This document shows positions 44,684 to 53,591 of a stretch of DNA of 64,000 nt, one piece after another. Under the pieces are notes generated by a model. It saw only the letters and a program-made list of their open reading frames with translations, did no database searches and was not told the origin of the DNA. The first letter of the stretch is position 1. Each line of letters starts with the position of its first letter. The stretch lies in assembly GCF_018885305.1 (NCBI RefSeq), contig NZ_CP076544.1, forward strand, positions 2,790,001 through 2,854,000, written 5' to 3'. The stretch is from Curtobacterium sp. L6-1 (GTDB lineage Bacteria; Actinomycetota; Actinomycetes; Actinomycetales; Microbacteriaceae). A program made the position numbers and the translations under genes.

Positions 44684-44746
44684 CGGGGCGGATCGTGCAG
44701 GGGCGGTGACGGGGCAGATCGTGCGGGGGCGGTGACGGGTCGGGGG
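44675..44746. repeat. 26 bp tandem repeat at the permease gene end
   Basis: Units 44675-44700, 44701-44726 and a partial third (44727-44746), each starting GGGCGGTGACGGG. The first unit contains the permease stop codon, so the repeat duplicated the last codons and the stop into the intergenic DNA. Confidence 0.75.
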
Positions 44747-44790
44747 CCACGGACCCGCACCGCGGCTCCCGCTCCGGGCTCGGCCGCTGG

Positions 44791-44796
44791 CATACT
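44791..44796 (+). promoter_or_regulatory. Probable -10 box for the LAL regulator
   Basis: CATACT six bases before the ATG of the LuxR-type regulator, preceded by TGG as in extended -10 boxes; no ribosome site. Confidence 0.45.
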
Positions 44797-44802
44797 GACG
44801 GC

Positions 44803-47538
44803 ATGACGATGGCGCAGCCCGTCATCGGGCGCGAGCGGGAAATCGCGGCCCTCCGCACCGCGATCCAGGACGTGCACAGCGGCGGTTCGGCGTTCGTGGT
44901 CGACGGCGAGGCGGGGATCGGCAAGTCGTCGCTCGTCGCCGACGTGGTCGAGTACGCGGGCGGGCGTGGCGTGCGGGTCCTCACCACGACCGGCACGCTC
45001 GACGAGTCGGCGGAGCCGTACGCGGCCCTCCACATGCTCCTCTACCCGTTGCGAGCGGGCATCCCGAGCCTGCCGGCCCCGCAGCGGCGTGCGTTGGACG
45101 TCGCGTTCGGCGTGGAACCGGGCGTGCAGCCGTCACCGCTCCTCGCCGGGCTTGCGGCGCTGACCCTGCTCTCCGACGCCGCCGCCGCCAGACCGCTGCT
45201 CGTCGTGGCGGAGGACCTGCACTGGATCGATGCACCGTCCGCGTGGGCACTGCGGATGGTCGCTCGTCGCGTCGTCGAGGACCCGATCGTCGTCGTGATG
45301 TCGACGCGGAACACGGACGCCCCGGACGACCCCGGCGTGCGACGCCTGCACCTCGCGCCGCTCGACGACGCAGCCGCTGCGGAGCTGCTCGACGCGGTCC
45401 CGGGGGCGCCGTCGGGCCAGGCTCGGCGCGAGCTCGTGACCCGCGCCGCAGGGAACCCGCTCGCGCTCCGCGAACTCGGTCAGCACGTGCCGGGGAACCG
45501 TACCCACCAGCGGCCCGTCGTCGGCCGGGTGGAACAGGAGTTCGGCGACCGCTACGCGGAGCTCGACCAGCCCACGCGGCTCGCCCTGCTCGCCGTCGCG
45601 CTCTCCAGTGGCGCGACCGCCGAGGAAGCCGCCCAAGCCGCCGGACGGGCACTCGGGAAGGTCCCGGCGCCGACGTGGACGGATCGCGCGTCCGCGTCCG
45701 GACTCCTCGAGTGGGTCGCTCCTCGGGCCATCCGGTTCCGGCACCCGCTCGTGCAGTCGGCGGTCCTGGCAGCGGCGTCGCCGACGGAACGCGCCGCGGT
45801 GCTCGCTGCCCTGGTGCGCGAGCACGAGGACGAGCCGACGCGGACGATCTGGTGGCGGGCCGAACTCGCGGCGGGGCACGACGACTCCCTGGCCGACGAG
45901 ATCGCCGCCTTCGCCGACGGCCGGACGGCGATGTCCGACACCGTCGCCGCCGGTCGTGCGGTCGAGCGGGCCGCGGAGCTCACCTCGGACGTGACCGTGC
46001 GGGTGGAGCGGCTGGTCGCCGCCGCGGAACTGGCAGGGCTGTCCGGGCGGACCTCGGAGGCGTCGCTCCTGGCACACCGGGCCAGCTCGGAGGCGCCGGA
46101 CCGGCTGCTGGCAGCGCGGGCAGCGTGGGTCGCCGAGACGCTGCCCACCGGCCGGACGGGGCTGGCCAGGGGCGACCTCGGGCCGGCACTCCACGCCGTC
46201 TCCGAGATGCAGGCGGCCGGTGGGGTGGAGCACGCCACCGCTGCGCTCCTCCACCTGGCCGCGATCGCGTGGGACCACACCCTGGAGCCGGGTCCCGGTG
46301 ACCCGATGCTCGCCGTCGTCGAGGCACTCGCGCTGCCGGAGGACGATCCCCGCGCGATCCTCCTCGCAGCGCGGACGGAACCGGTCGTCCGGGGTGACCG
46401 GGTCCGGGAACTCGCCCTCGGGGCGGCAGCGTCCGCCGAGGACGAGGAGTCCGCGTGGCTCCTCGGGTACGCGCTCAACCTCGTCGGCGAGATCGACACC
46501 GCGCGTGTGCTCCTCGACCGGGCCCTCGCGAGCATGCGGGCGCGTGGCGAACTGCGGACGTTCCCGCAGGCGCTCATGGGGACCTCGATGACGACCTACC
46601 TGGCCGGGGACGTCGCGAAGGCCCGCGTCCTCGCGGAGCAGGCGGAGTCGCTGGGCCGTGACCTGGGCGACGCCGGGTTCTCCGCCGCGGCACGGTGCGC
46701 GCTCGCGTGGTTCGACGCCCTCGACGGCCGCCAGCCGGACGTCGAGGCGATCTCCGGCGGGACGGAGGTCGGCGCCCAGGTGCTCCGTTCGAGTGCGATG
46801 CGCGCGACCGTCCTGGGCAGTCAGGGTGCGGCGTACCTGGTGACCGGCCGGCCCGCGAAGGCCCTCGAGCGCCTCCGCGGCATCGCCGACCCCGGACACG
46901 ACGCCTACCACCCCGACTTCGCGGTCATCACGTCACCCGACTTCGTCGACGCCGCGCTGGACGCCGGCAGGCGGGAGGACGCCGAGCAGCGGCTCGCGGA
47001 CCTCGAGCAGCTCCACGCACGGTGGCACGCGCCGCTGGTCCGGACCGCGCTGGACCACGCCAGGGCCGCGCTCGTCGCCGACGACGAACTCGCGACCACC
47101 TGGGCCGCGGTCCGGGACGCGCGCTGGTCGATCCCGTACGCGAAGGCCCGGACGCTCCTCCGTCTCGGACGGCGGCTCCACGCCACGGGCCGGAGCGAGG
47201 ACGCCCGCGCCGCCCTCCACGCGGCCCTCGCCCTGTTCGGCGAGATGCCCGCACCCGCGTGGGAGGAACGCACGCGCGACGCCCTCCGCGCCACCGGGGA
47301 ACGCCTGGCGGTGCCCGGACGGCGGGACGAGCTGCTCACCCCGCAGGAGCTCCGGGTCTGCACGCTCGCGGCCCGGGGACTGAGCAACCGCGCGATCGGC
47401 GAGCACCTCTTCGTCTCGCCCCGGACCGTCGGCGCACACCTCTACGCCGCCTTCCAGAAGCTGGGGATCTCCGACCGACGGCAGCTGTCGGACGTCCTCG
47501 CGACCCAGGGCACCCCGCTCCCGTCCGTCGACGGGTAA
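44803..47538 (+). CDS. LAL-type LuxR family ATP-binding regulator
   Basis: 911 aa, the usual length of large ATP-binding LuxR (LAL/MalT-like) regulators. N-terminal AAA ATPase: Walker A GEAGIGKSS (35-43), Walker B LLVVAEDLHWID, sensor-like VVMSTRNT. The middle (about 400-830) is helical repeats of TPR type; C-terminal LuxR helix-turn-helix LTPQELRVCTLAARGLSNRAIGEHLFVSPRTVGAHLYAAFQKLGI. ATG at 44809 is an alternative start. Likely activator of the two hydrolase genes that follow on the same strand, by position only. Confidence 0.9.
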   Translation: MTMAQPVIGREREIAALRTAIQDVHSGGSAFVVDGEAGIGKSSLVADVVEYAGGRGVRVLTTTGTLDESAEPYAALHMLLYPLRAGIPSLPAPQRRALDVAFGVEPGVQPSPLLAGLAALTLLSDAAAARPLLVVAEDLHWIDAPSAWALRMVARRVVEDPIVVVMSTRNTDAPDDPGVRRLHLAPLDDAAAAELLDAVPGAPSGQARRELVTRAAGNPLALRELGQHVPGNRTHQRPVVGRVEQEFGDRYAELDQPTRLALLAVALSSGATAEEAAQAAGRALGKVPAPTWTDRASASGLLEWVAPRAIRFRHPLVQSAVLAAASPTERAAVLAALVREHEDEPTRTIWWRAELAAGHDDSLADEIAAFADGRTAMSDTVAAGRAVERAAELTSDVTVRVERLVAAAELAGLSGRTSEASLLAHRASSEAPDRLLAARAAWVAETLPTGRTGLARGDLGPALHAVSEMQAAGGVEHATAALLHLAAIAWDHTLEPGPGDPMLAVVEALALPEDDPRAILLAARTEPVVRGDRVRELALGAAASAEDEESAWLLGYALNLVGEIDTARVLLDRALASMRARGELRTFPQALMGTSMTTYLAGDVAKARVLAEQAESLGRDLGDAGFSAAARCALAWFDALDGRQPDVEAISGGTEVGAQVLRSSAMRATVLGSQGAAYLVTGRPAKALERLRGIADPGHDAYHPDFAVITSPDFVDAALDAGRREDAEQRLADLEQLHARWHAPLVRTALDHARAALVADDELATTWAAVRDARWSIPYAKARTLLRLGRRLHATGRSEDARAALHAALALFGEMPAPAWEERTRDALRATGERLAVPGRRDELLTPQELRVCTLAARGLSNRAIGEHLFVSPRTVGAHLYAAFQKLGISDRRQLSDVLATQGTPLPSVDG

Positions 47539-47596
47539 GTCGATCGGCGGCCGATCTCAGTCGTCGTGACCGATGTGCGCCGGTCGTCCGCGCGGA

Positions 47597-47602
47597 TAGG
47601 TT
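47597..47602 (+). promoter_or_regulatory. Probable -10 box for a leaderless hydrolase transcript
   Basis: TAGGTT seven bases before the ATG of the alpha/beta hydrolase at 47610; no Shine-Dalgarno sequence. Confidence 0.45.
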
Positions 47603-47609
47603 CGCGCCC

Positions 47610-48326
47610 ATGACCGGATCACCCACCATCGTCCTCGTCCACGGAGCGTTCGCCGATGCCGCCAGCTGGGCACCCGTCACAGGGCTCCTCCTCGACCAGG
47701 GCCACCAGGTCCGCGTCCCGCCGGTCCCCAACCGGAGCCTGTCCGGCGACGCGGCCTCCATCAGGTCGTTCGTCGAGCAGATCGACGGTCCGGTCCTGCT
47801 CGCCGGGCACTCCTACGGCGGCGCGGTCCTCACCGTCGCCGGCGTCGCCGAGAACGTCGTCGGGCTCGTGTTCGTCGCCGCGTACGCGCTCGAGGAGGGG
47901 GAGAGCCTCGGCACCCTCCAGGGCGGCTTCCCCGACAGTGCCCTCGCCGCGAACCTCGTCTACTCGCCCTACCCGGTCGAGGGGGCGGAACCCGGCACCG
48001 ACGTGTCCGTGGCGATCGACGCGTTCCCCGCGGTGTTCGCCGGCGGCCTCGACCTGGACGAGGCGAGGGTCCTCGCGGTCTCGCAGCGTCCGTTGTCCGC
48101 CGTCGCGTTCGGCGAGCCCGCCTCCGCGGCTGCGTGGAAGACCAAGCCGTCCTGGGGCATCGTCGCCAGCGCCGACCACACCATCAACCCGGACGTGGAG
48201 CGCTTCGGCTACCAGCGCGCCGGCGTCCGGAAGGTGATCGAGATCGACGGACCGCACCTGCTGATGCGGACGCACCCCGCCGAGGTCGCCGCGTTCATCA
48301 CCGACGCCGTCGCCGACCTCGACTGA
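47610..48326 (+). CDS. Alpha/beta hydrolase (AB-hydrolase_7/EstC-like)
   Basis: 238 aa. VLVHGAFADAASW oxyanion motif, nucleophile S68 in AGHSYGGAV, acid in ASADHTINP and histidine in DGPHLLMRTHP. This group resembles plant hydroxynitrile lyase/salicylate esterase-like bacterial proteins. First of two hydrolase genes; the second starts 52 bases after its stop. Confidence 0.85.
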   Translation: MTGSPTIVLVHGAFADAASWAPVTGLLLDQGHQVRVPPVPNRSLSGDAASIRSFVEQIDGPVLLAGHSYGGAVLTVAGVAENVVGLVFVAAYALEEGESLGTLQGGFPDSALAANLVYSPYPVEGAEPGTDVSVAIDAFPAVFAGGLDLDEARVLAVSQRPLSAVAFGEPASAAAWKTKPSWGIVASADHTINPDVERFGYQRAGVRKVIEIDGPHLLMRTHPAEVAAFITDAVADLD

Positions 48327-48378
48327 CGACCCCACCAGACCACCCACACCAGACCCCACACACAACAGGAGGACGACC

Positions 48379-49215
48379 ATGGCGTTCGTGACCACCGACG
48401 ACGGTGCAGAGATCTACTACAAGGACTGGGGGAACCCCGACGCCCAGCCGATCGTGTTCCACCACGGCTGGCCGCTGTCGTCCGACGACTGGGACGCGCA
48501 GATGCTGTACTTCCTGGCCGAGGGCTTCCGCGTCATCGCCTCCGACCGCCGGGGCCACGGGCGCTCGTCGCAGATCGGCACCGGCCACGACATGGACCAC
48601 TACGCCAGTGACGTGTCCGCCGTCGTCGAGCACCTCGACCTGCACGACGCCGTCCACGTCGGGCACTCCACCGGCGGCGGCCAGGTCGCCCGCTACGTCG
48701 CGGAGTACGGCCAGCCGCAGGGGCGGGTCGCGAAGGCGGTCCTCGTCTCCGCCGTGCCGCCGCTGATGGTGAAGACCGACGCGAACCCCGAGGGCACCGA
48801 CATCTCGGTCTTCGACGGGTTCCGGCAGGCCCTCGCCGCGAACCGCGCCGAGTTCTTCCAGGCGGTCGCCTCCGGCCCGTTCTACGGGTTCAACCGCGAC
48901 GGCGTGACGCCGTCGGAGCCGGTCATCGCCAACTGGTGGCGTCAGGGCATGACGGGCAGTGCCGTCGCCCACCTCGAGGGCATCAAGGCGTTCTCGGAGA
49001 CGGACCAGACCGAGGACCTCCGCGCCATCACCGTGCCCGTCCTCGTCCTGCAGGGCGACGACGACCAGGTCGTGCCGTACCAGGACGCAGCCCTGAAGCA
49101 GGCCGAACTGCTCAGCGACGCGACGCTGAAGATCTACGAGGGCTACCCGCACGGCATGCTGACGACCCACGCCGACGTCATCAACGCCGACATCCTCGCG
49201 TTCATCCGCGGCTGA
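48379..49215 (+). CDS. Non-haem chloroperoxidase-like alpha/beta hydrolase
   Basis: 278 aa; ATG preceded by AGGAGGA, unlike its leaderless neighbour, so it is probably translated from the shared mRNA. Motifs FHHGWPLSSDDWDAQM, SDRRGHGRSSQ, nucleophile S97 in GHSTGGGQVARY, acid in LQGDDDQVVPY and histidine in GYPHGML fit cofactor-free haloperoxidases/perhydrolases. In the cell these act mainly as esterases; halogenation in vivo is not implied. Confidence 0.9.
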   Translation: MAFVTTDDGAEIYYKDWGNPDAQPIVFHHGWPLSSDDWDAQMLYFLAEGFRVIASDRRGHGRSSQIGTGHDMDHYASDVSAVVEHLDLHDAVHVGHSTGGGQVARYVAEYGQPQGRVAKAVLVSAVPPLMVKTDANPEGTDISVFDGFRQALAANRAEFFQAVASGPFYGFNRDGVTPSEPVIANWWRQGMTGSAVAHLEGIKAFSETDQTEDLRAITVPVLVLQGDDDQVVPYQDAALKQAELLSDATLKIYEGYPHGMLTTHADVINADILAFIRG

Positions 49216-49243
49216 CACCGCGACGCTGCGTCCGCAGCGGACC

Positions 49244-49300
49244 GGACCGGAGGCGCGGTGCAGGGGGCCGACCGGCTCACCCGCACCGCGCCTCCGGTCC
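49244..49300. terminator. Bidirectional hairpin terminator
   Basis: Perfect 18 bp inverted repeat, arms 49244-49261 and 49283-49300, core GGAGGCGCGGTGC, 21-base loop. Lies between the chloroperoxidase-like gene and the convergent membrane-protein gene. A variant of the GGACGGGAGGCGCGG hairpins, with ACC replacing the ACGG part. Confidence 0.7.
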
Positions 49301-49333
49301 GTCACCTCGGGGCAGGACCGCCCGGAGCGGGCG

Positions 49334-49669
49334 CTACCCGACCGCCGAGAACGGGCCGACGAACCAGATCGCGACGGGTGCCACGAGGATGAGCCCCACG
49401 CTCGCTGCGATGATCAGTGGCGCACCTCGGCCGGTGCCGCGTGCGAGCGCGATGATCGCCATGACGACCACGACGAAGCAGCAGCACCAGGCGACGAACG
49501 CGACGAGGACGACCAGCGGCCACAGGAGCAGGGTGGCACCGGAACCCGCCAGCCAGACCGGCGCCCACAGCACGAGCCAGAGCAGCACCAGGACGGCGGC
49601 GGCGGTCAGCAGGAGGACCCGCGCGACGTGGAGCGTCCGCTCCGGGCGTCGTGGGAAGAGCGGTTCCAC
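49334..49669 (-). CDS. Hypothetical membrane protein
   Basis: 111 aa from GTG 49669. Three or four hydrophobic helices (VARVLLLTAAAVLVLLWLVLWAP; LLWPLVVLVAFVAW; CCCFVVVVMAIIAL; PLIIAASVGLILVAPVAIWFVG) with a CCC run in the third. Starts further upstream would read through the 22 bp tandem repeat and are unlikely. No family recognised. Confidence 0.6.
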   Translation of the reverse strand: MEPLFPRRPERTLHVARVLLLTAAAVLVLLWLVLWAPVWLAGSGATLLLWPLVVLVAFVAWCCCFVVVVMAIIALARGTGRGAPLIIAASVGLILVAPVAIWFVGPFSAVG

Positions 49670-49680
49670 ACCGCCACAGT

Positions 49681-49724
49681 AGCGGCGGCACCACCCGGGC
49701 GGAGCGGCGGCACCACCCGGGCGG
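49681..49724. repeat. 22 bp tandem duplication
   Basis: AGCGGCGGCACCACCCGGGC followed by GG, present twice without spacing (49681-49702, 49703-49724), with a third start at 49725. It lies directly upstream of the membrane-protein gene and may influence its promoter. Confidence 0.7.
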
Positions 49725-49765
49725 AGCGGCGACGTCACCGGCGCGGAGCGCCGTCCGCAGCGGTG

Positions 49766-50239
49766 TCAGCACCCCACGTTGAGGCCCGTCCCGACCGGCG
49801 TGGTCTCGCGGTGCTCGCGGACGCTCCCGTCCGCCGGCGAGTACTGCGCGAGGGTGGTCGCCATCGCGACCGGGTCGGCGTCGTCGGACTGGCGGTACTC
49901 GATGCAGACCGTGCCCGAGACCAGACCCGTCACGTCCCGCTCGCGGATCTCCCACTTGCCGAGGTGGTGGTGCTCGCCGAGCGGGTGCGCGGCGACGTAC
50001 TCGGCGCCCGTCGTCGAGAGGTCACCCTTCGCCATGACCTCGACCATGCCCTCGGCGACGCTGTTCGCCTCCTGCTCGAGGTCGGGGAGCGTCGCCTTCC
50101 GCTCGGCCTGCGACATCTCCGGCGGGGCCTCGGTCGCCGCCGCCCCCGGGTCACCGCCTCCGCTGCACCCGGTGAGCCCTGCGAGGAGGACGATGCCGAG
50201 AGCGAGAGCGAGAGCTGCTGCGCGGTGCGGTGTGGACAT
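49766..50239 (-). CDS. Putative lipoprotein
   Basis: 157 aa; ATG with GGGGGAA upstream. Signal peptide and lipobox LLAGLTGC, short Gly/Ala/Pro linker, then a domain of about 115 residues (EMSQAERKATLPDLEQEANSVAEGMVEVMAKG; GTVCIEYRQSDDADPVAMATTLAQYSPADG) ending in cysteine. Mature domain has two cysteines (VCIEY and the C-terminal one) that may pair. No family recognised. Confidence 0.68.
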   Translation of the reverse strand: MSTPHRAAALALALGIVLLAGLTGCSGGGDPGAAATEAPPEMSQAERKATLPDLEQEANSVAEGMVEVMAKGDLSTTGAEYVAAHPLGEHHHLGKWEIRERDVTGLVSGTVCIEYRQSDDADPVAMATTLAQYSPADGSVREHRETTPVGTGLNVGC

Positions 50240-50354
50240 GGTCGTTCCCCCTGTGTCGGTCCGGTGGCAGGAGCGCGGCCTCCACCGGCCCCCACGGTCC
50301 GTCCAGGCTACCGACGACCGGGTGGGCTGGTCGCGCCCGGCCACGCTGCGACCG

Positions 50355-50729
50355 TCAGGGTCGCTGGGGCGCCTCGTCGACGAGCGCGACGAAGCGGCTG
50401 CCGACGCCCTCGACCTCGTGCCGGGTCCGCCCGGCGATCGGCTCCGGCGCCTGGTAGGGCGCGTGGTAGTCGCACATCAGGTGGTCCCAGTCGGGCCACC
50501 ACTTCTTCGGCCGTGCCGTCTCGGCGTACCCGCAGACCACGCACTCCAGCTGCACCCAGACCTTCTTGGCACCGGTGCGGTTCGCCCGGGACTGCACGAG
50601 CCAGGCGGGCGGGTCCTCCTCGATCGCCTGGAGCTCGGCCTCGCTGAGCCGCGTCGGGATCCCGTGGTGGGCCGCCATCTCGAGGGGGATGTCGAGCCGT
50701 ACGGCGGCGTCACGTCGGGAGAGCACCAC
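50355..50729 (-). CDS. DUF5997 family protein
   Basis: 124 aa from GTG. LDIPLEMAAHHGIPTRLSEAELQAIEEDPPAWLVQSRANRT matches the conserved core of DUF5997. Central cysteines C-V-V-C and a later CDYH could bind a metal. Function unknown. It is the last intact gene before the tetR remnant and the direct-repeat-bounded segment. Confidence 0.78.
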   Translation of the reverse strand: MVLSRRDAAVRLDIPLEMAAHHGIPTRLSEAELQAIEEDPPAWLVQSRANRTGAKKVWVQLECVVCGYAETARPKKWWPDWDHLMCDYHAPYQAPEPIAGRTRHEVEGVGSRFVALVDEAPQRP

Positions 50730-50786
50730 CCCAGCGTAGGTCGTGTCGCGACCGGCCGCGGTCCCGGGCCGGCGCGCCTCCGCCCA

Positions 50787-50916
50787 TCAGACGAGCGCGA
50801 CCGCACCCCACCCGGCACGCATCCGCGCGACGGCCCGGTCCCAACCGGCCAGCAGGTCGCTCCCGTCCCGCAGCTGCGACTGCAGCTGCAGCCCCTCGTA
50901 CAGGGCAACGAGCTGC
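50787..50916 (-). pseudogene. 3' remnant of a tetR gene (left direct repeat)
   Basis: 130 bases identical, but for one base (50832 versus 57208), to the 3' end of the intact tetR at 57163. It encodes the last 43 residues (QLVALYEGLQLQSQLRDG... to GWGAVALV) in the same orientation, and homology ends abruptly at 50916. The upstream frame continues into unrelated sequence without a DNA-binding domain. It is the left member of a direct-repeat pair 6376 bases apart. Confidence 0.88.
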
Positions 50917-50962
50917 CGCGCCGGCAGGCCGGACCCCGGAGTGGCGGGGCCCGGCCATCCGG

Positions 50963-51241
50963 TCACGTGACCAGCGCTCGTGCTTCGTGGTCGAGTCGCT
51001 CGAGACGCCAGTCCGCGACGAGGACGAACGCGCGCCGGAACACGACCAGCAGTGCTCCGGCGTGTTCGAACGCGTGCGTGACCACGGACGCCCCGTCCGC
51101 TGTTCGGTCGATCAGCCACCGGCCGGTCTCCTGCGCGCCGGCTCCCTCGAGCCGGTACTCAACGGCGGTCTCGCCGACGCGTGTGACGGTCACGACCGCG
51201 GGGAGGAACCCGCGGATGACCGTCCTGTACGGCCTCCTCAC
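50963..51241 (-). pseudogene. Truncated SRPBCC (START-like) domain gene
   Basis: 92 aa from a GTG; RVGETAVEYRLEGAGAQETGRWLIDRTADGASVVTHAFEH followed by a C-terminal helix resembles the second half of polyketide-cyclase/SRPBCC domains, which normally run about 140-150 residues. The first 50 or so residues are missing exactly where the less GC-rich MMPL region begins (51242). It could still be expressed, but a complete ligand pocket is unlikely. Confidence 0.55.
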
Positions 51242-51293
51242 GACGACATGAGCGTCCGCCGGGCAGAGGGGTCCGAGCGCTCAGTTCCGTGCT

Positions 51294-51309
51294 GTAGCAT
51301 GCATGTAAC
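51294..51309. promoter_or_regulatory. Candidate MarR operator over the MMPL promoter
   Basis: GTAGCATGCATGTAAC: imperfect inverted repeat (six of eight positions match) with a CATGCATG centre, 19 bases before the MMPL start codon. MarR regulators bind 16-20 bp sites of this shape, and a MarR gene follows the exporter. TAGCAT inside it could be the -10 box. Confidence 0.5.
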
Positions 51310-51328
51310 GTCACGAATCGGAGGACCC

Positions 51329-53527
51329 ATGCGGCGCCTGCTCGACGTACCGATCCGCTTTCCTCGCGTGGTCATCGCCGTGTGGTTGGCCTTGTTCGTG
51401 GTGGGAGGGGCACTCGCACTGCACCTCGATGCCGCCCTGTCAGGGGGAGGCTTCACCAACCCGCGAGCACAGGCACTCGTGACGCAGGAAGTCGTCGAGG
51501 AGCGCTTCGCCCAGTCACCGAACCAGTTGGTCGTCGTGCTCGACAGGGCCACGACGGTGACGGACGGGACGATCTCGCGGGTGGTCAGCATCCTCCGCCA
51601 AGAGGGTGCCGATTCCATCACCACCCCCGGGGACGACCCCGACCTCGCCTCGGAGGACGATCGCGCGGCAGCGGTCATCGCTGGTTTCGACGGCAGTGCG
51701 ACCGCCGCCCAGAACCTCGTGCCCGATCTGCAGGAACGACTGGAGGACGCCCGGCTGGTGGATGACGTGTACGTCACCGGCCAACCAGCGCTCGACTTCC
51801 AGCTCAACGCACACTCGAAGGCCGACGCCACGCGAGCCGAACTGATCGTGTTCCCGCTCTTGATCGTCGTCCTGCTGTTCGTCTTCCGATCGGTCGTCGC
51901 GACCGTCCTCCCGTTGCTCGTCGCGGGTTCGTCACTCGCCTTGGCCCTGGGCATCGGCTTCCTGCTGACCCGCGTGACGGAGGTGTCGAACCTCTACACG
52001 AACATCGTGTCCATGATCGGTCTGGCCGTCGCCGTCGACTACTCCCTGTTCATCATCAAACGGTTCCGGGAAGAACTCGCGACGGGCAGAGCCACCCCGG
52101 TCGCCGTGCGAGCGGCCATGTCCACCGCCGGGCATTCGGTTCTCTTCAGCGGCGTGGCAGTGGTCCTGGCCCTCGCGGCGCTGCTCATCCCCCGGGTGAT
52201 GGCGCTGACGAGCATCGCCCTCGGAGGCATCGTCGTCGCGGTGGTAGCGCTCGTCATCACGATGCTCGTCCTGCCTGCCGCGCTCACCCTGATCGGACCG
52301 AGGATCGACCGCTTCGCCGTCCCGTTCCTGCGCCCTGCGGCGCCTCGTGGCGTCCGCACGGTGCGATCGCGCATCCGGCGCCCGGCACTCGTCGGCACGG
52401 TCGGGATCCTCGCACTCGCCGCGTGCGCCGTCCCGATCGCCAGCCTCTCCATGCAGTCCCCCGTGGCGAGTGCCACCGTCCTGCCCGCCTCTGACCCGGC
52501 CCGACAAGGATCGGAGATCCTCGACGAGCGGATTGGTCAAGAAGGACTGTTCCCCGTCGATGTCGTCCTCACCCTCCCGGCCGACGTCGGGACGTCGGTC
52601 GCGCTGGGACAGGTCGAGCGTGCCAGCACCTGGCTCGCACAGCGGCCCGGTGCCGATGACGTCACCTCTGTCACCGCCATCGGACTCCCCGCGGGACAGC
52701 TCACCACCCTGCTCGACCAGGCGGACACACCCGCTGACCTCCGGAAGCTGTGGGATGCACGGGACGACGTGATCACCGCGCGGGTGGTGGTCACCACGGC
52801 CCAGGGTCCGGACTCCGTCAGCGCTCACGACCTGGTCGAGGAGGTCCGCCGAGACCTCCCTGCCCAACTGACCGACGGCACGCGCGTGGCGGTCACCGGC
52901 GCAACCGCTCAGGGCGTGGACTTCGACGCCACCATCGTCCGCAGCATCCCGCTCGTCGCAGCGGTCGTCCTGCTCCTGACGTTCGCCATGCTCGCGTTCG
53001 CCTGGCGCTCGGTCGTCCTGCCGGCTCTCGCGCTCCTCTTCAACCTCCTCGTCGTCGGCGCGAGCGTCGGATCCCTGACCCTGGTGCAGCACGCCGTCTC
53101 GGACGCACCTCTCAACTCCGTGACCCCGATCCTGCTGTTCGCGGTGATGTTCGGCCTGAGCATGGACTACATGGTCATCATCATGTCCCGCATGCAGGAG
53201 ATGTACCGGGCAGGCATCCCGTACGAGCAGGCCGTCCTCGGTGGCGCGGACCGGACCCGCAGCATGATCAACAGCGCGGCGCTGATCATGGTCGCCGTGT
53301 TCCTCTCCTTCATGACGGCGCAGATCAGCATCGTCCGCGAGATCGGGATCGGACTCGCGATCGCCGTCGTGCTGGACGCGGTCGTCATCCGCATGGTCGT
53401 GATGCCGAGCGTGCTGCGCGCCATCGGTCCGCGGGCCTTCGGCAGAGCATGCCCTGTTCCGGACACGACGGTGCGCGAGCCGTCGTCCGAGACCCCGGCG
53501 GAGTCCGGCGCGCTCGTCGGTACCTGA
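51329..53527 (+). CDS. MMPL (RND-type) transporter
   Basis: 732 aa; ATG after CGGAGGA. Two repeats of the MMPL architecture: a periplasmic loop (about 35-170), then helices with GLAVAVDYSLFIIKRF, and the second half with GLSMDYMVIIMSRM; the two Asp-Tyr pairs are the proton-relay motifs. Proton-driven export of lipids, siderophores or drugs is the family role. Codons with A/T third positions (TTG, ATC/ATT, TCT, AGA) are visibly more frequent than in the neighbours, suggesting acquisition from outside. Paired with the downstream MarR gene. Confidence 0.9.
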   Translation: MRRLLDVPIRFPRVVIAVWLALFVVGGALALHLDAALSGGGFTNPRAQALVTQEVVEERFAQSPNQLVVVLDRATTVTDGTISRVVSILRQEGADSITTPGDDPDLASEDDRAAAVIAGFDGSATAAQNLVPDLQERLEDARLVDDVYVTGQPALDFQLNAHSKADATRAELIVFPLLIVVLLFVFRSVVATVLPLLVAGSSLALALGIGFLLTRVTEVSNLYTNIVSMIGLAVAVDYSLFIIKRFREELATGRATPVAVRAAMSTAGHSVLFSGVAVVLALAALLIPRVMALTSIALGGIVVAVVALVITMLVLPAALTLIGPRIDRFAVPFLRPAAPRGVRTVRSRIRRPALVGTVGILALAACAVPIASLSMQSPVASATVLPASDPARQGSEILDERIGQEGLFPVDVVLTLPADVGTSVALGQVERASTWLAQRPGADDVTSVTAIGLPAGQLTTLLDQADTPADLRKLWDARDDVITARVVVTTAQGPDSVSAHDLVEEVRRDLPAQLTDGTRVAVTGATAQGVDFDATIVRSIPLVAAVVLLLTFAMLAFAWRSVVLPALALLFNLLVVGASVGSLTLVQHAVSDAPLNSVTPILLFAVMFGLSMDYMVIIMSRMQEMYRAGIPYEQAVLGGADRTRSMINSAALIMVAVFLSFMTAQISIVREIGIGLAIAVVLDAVVIRMVVMPSVLRAIGPRAFGRACPVPDTTVREPSSETPAESGALVGT

Positions 53528-53539
53528 TCAGCCGCCCGT

Positions 53540-53574
53540 GCCCAGGGCCCGCAGACCGAACGCGGGCCCTGGGC
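53540..53574 (+). terminator. Hairpin terminator after the MMPL gene
   Basis: Perfect 13 bp inverted repeat GCCCAGGGCCCGC / GCGGGCCCTGGGC, arms 53540-53552 and 53562-53574, nine-base loop, 12 bases past the MMPL stop. It separates the exporter from its regulator, so marR probably has its own promoter. Confidence 0.7.
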
Positions 53575-53591
53575 GACGACCTGACAAACTG

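Noticed and set aside
44803..49215. A biosynthetic gene cluster (LAL regulator plus two hydrolases)
   Set aside because: No synthase, carrier or tailoring enzymes adjoin; two hydrolases alone do not define a pathway.
50787..51119. A functional 110-codon protein containing the tetR 3' sequence
   Set aside because: Upstream part is Arg-rich shadow sequence of the opposite strand genes; only the last 43 residues have homology, to the tetR at 57163.
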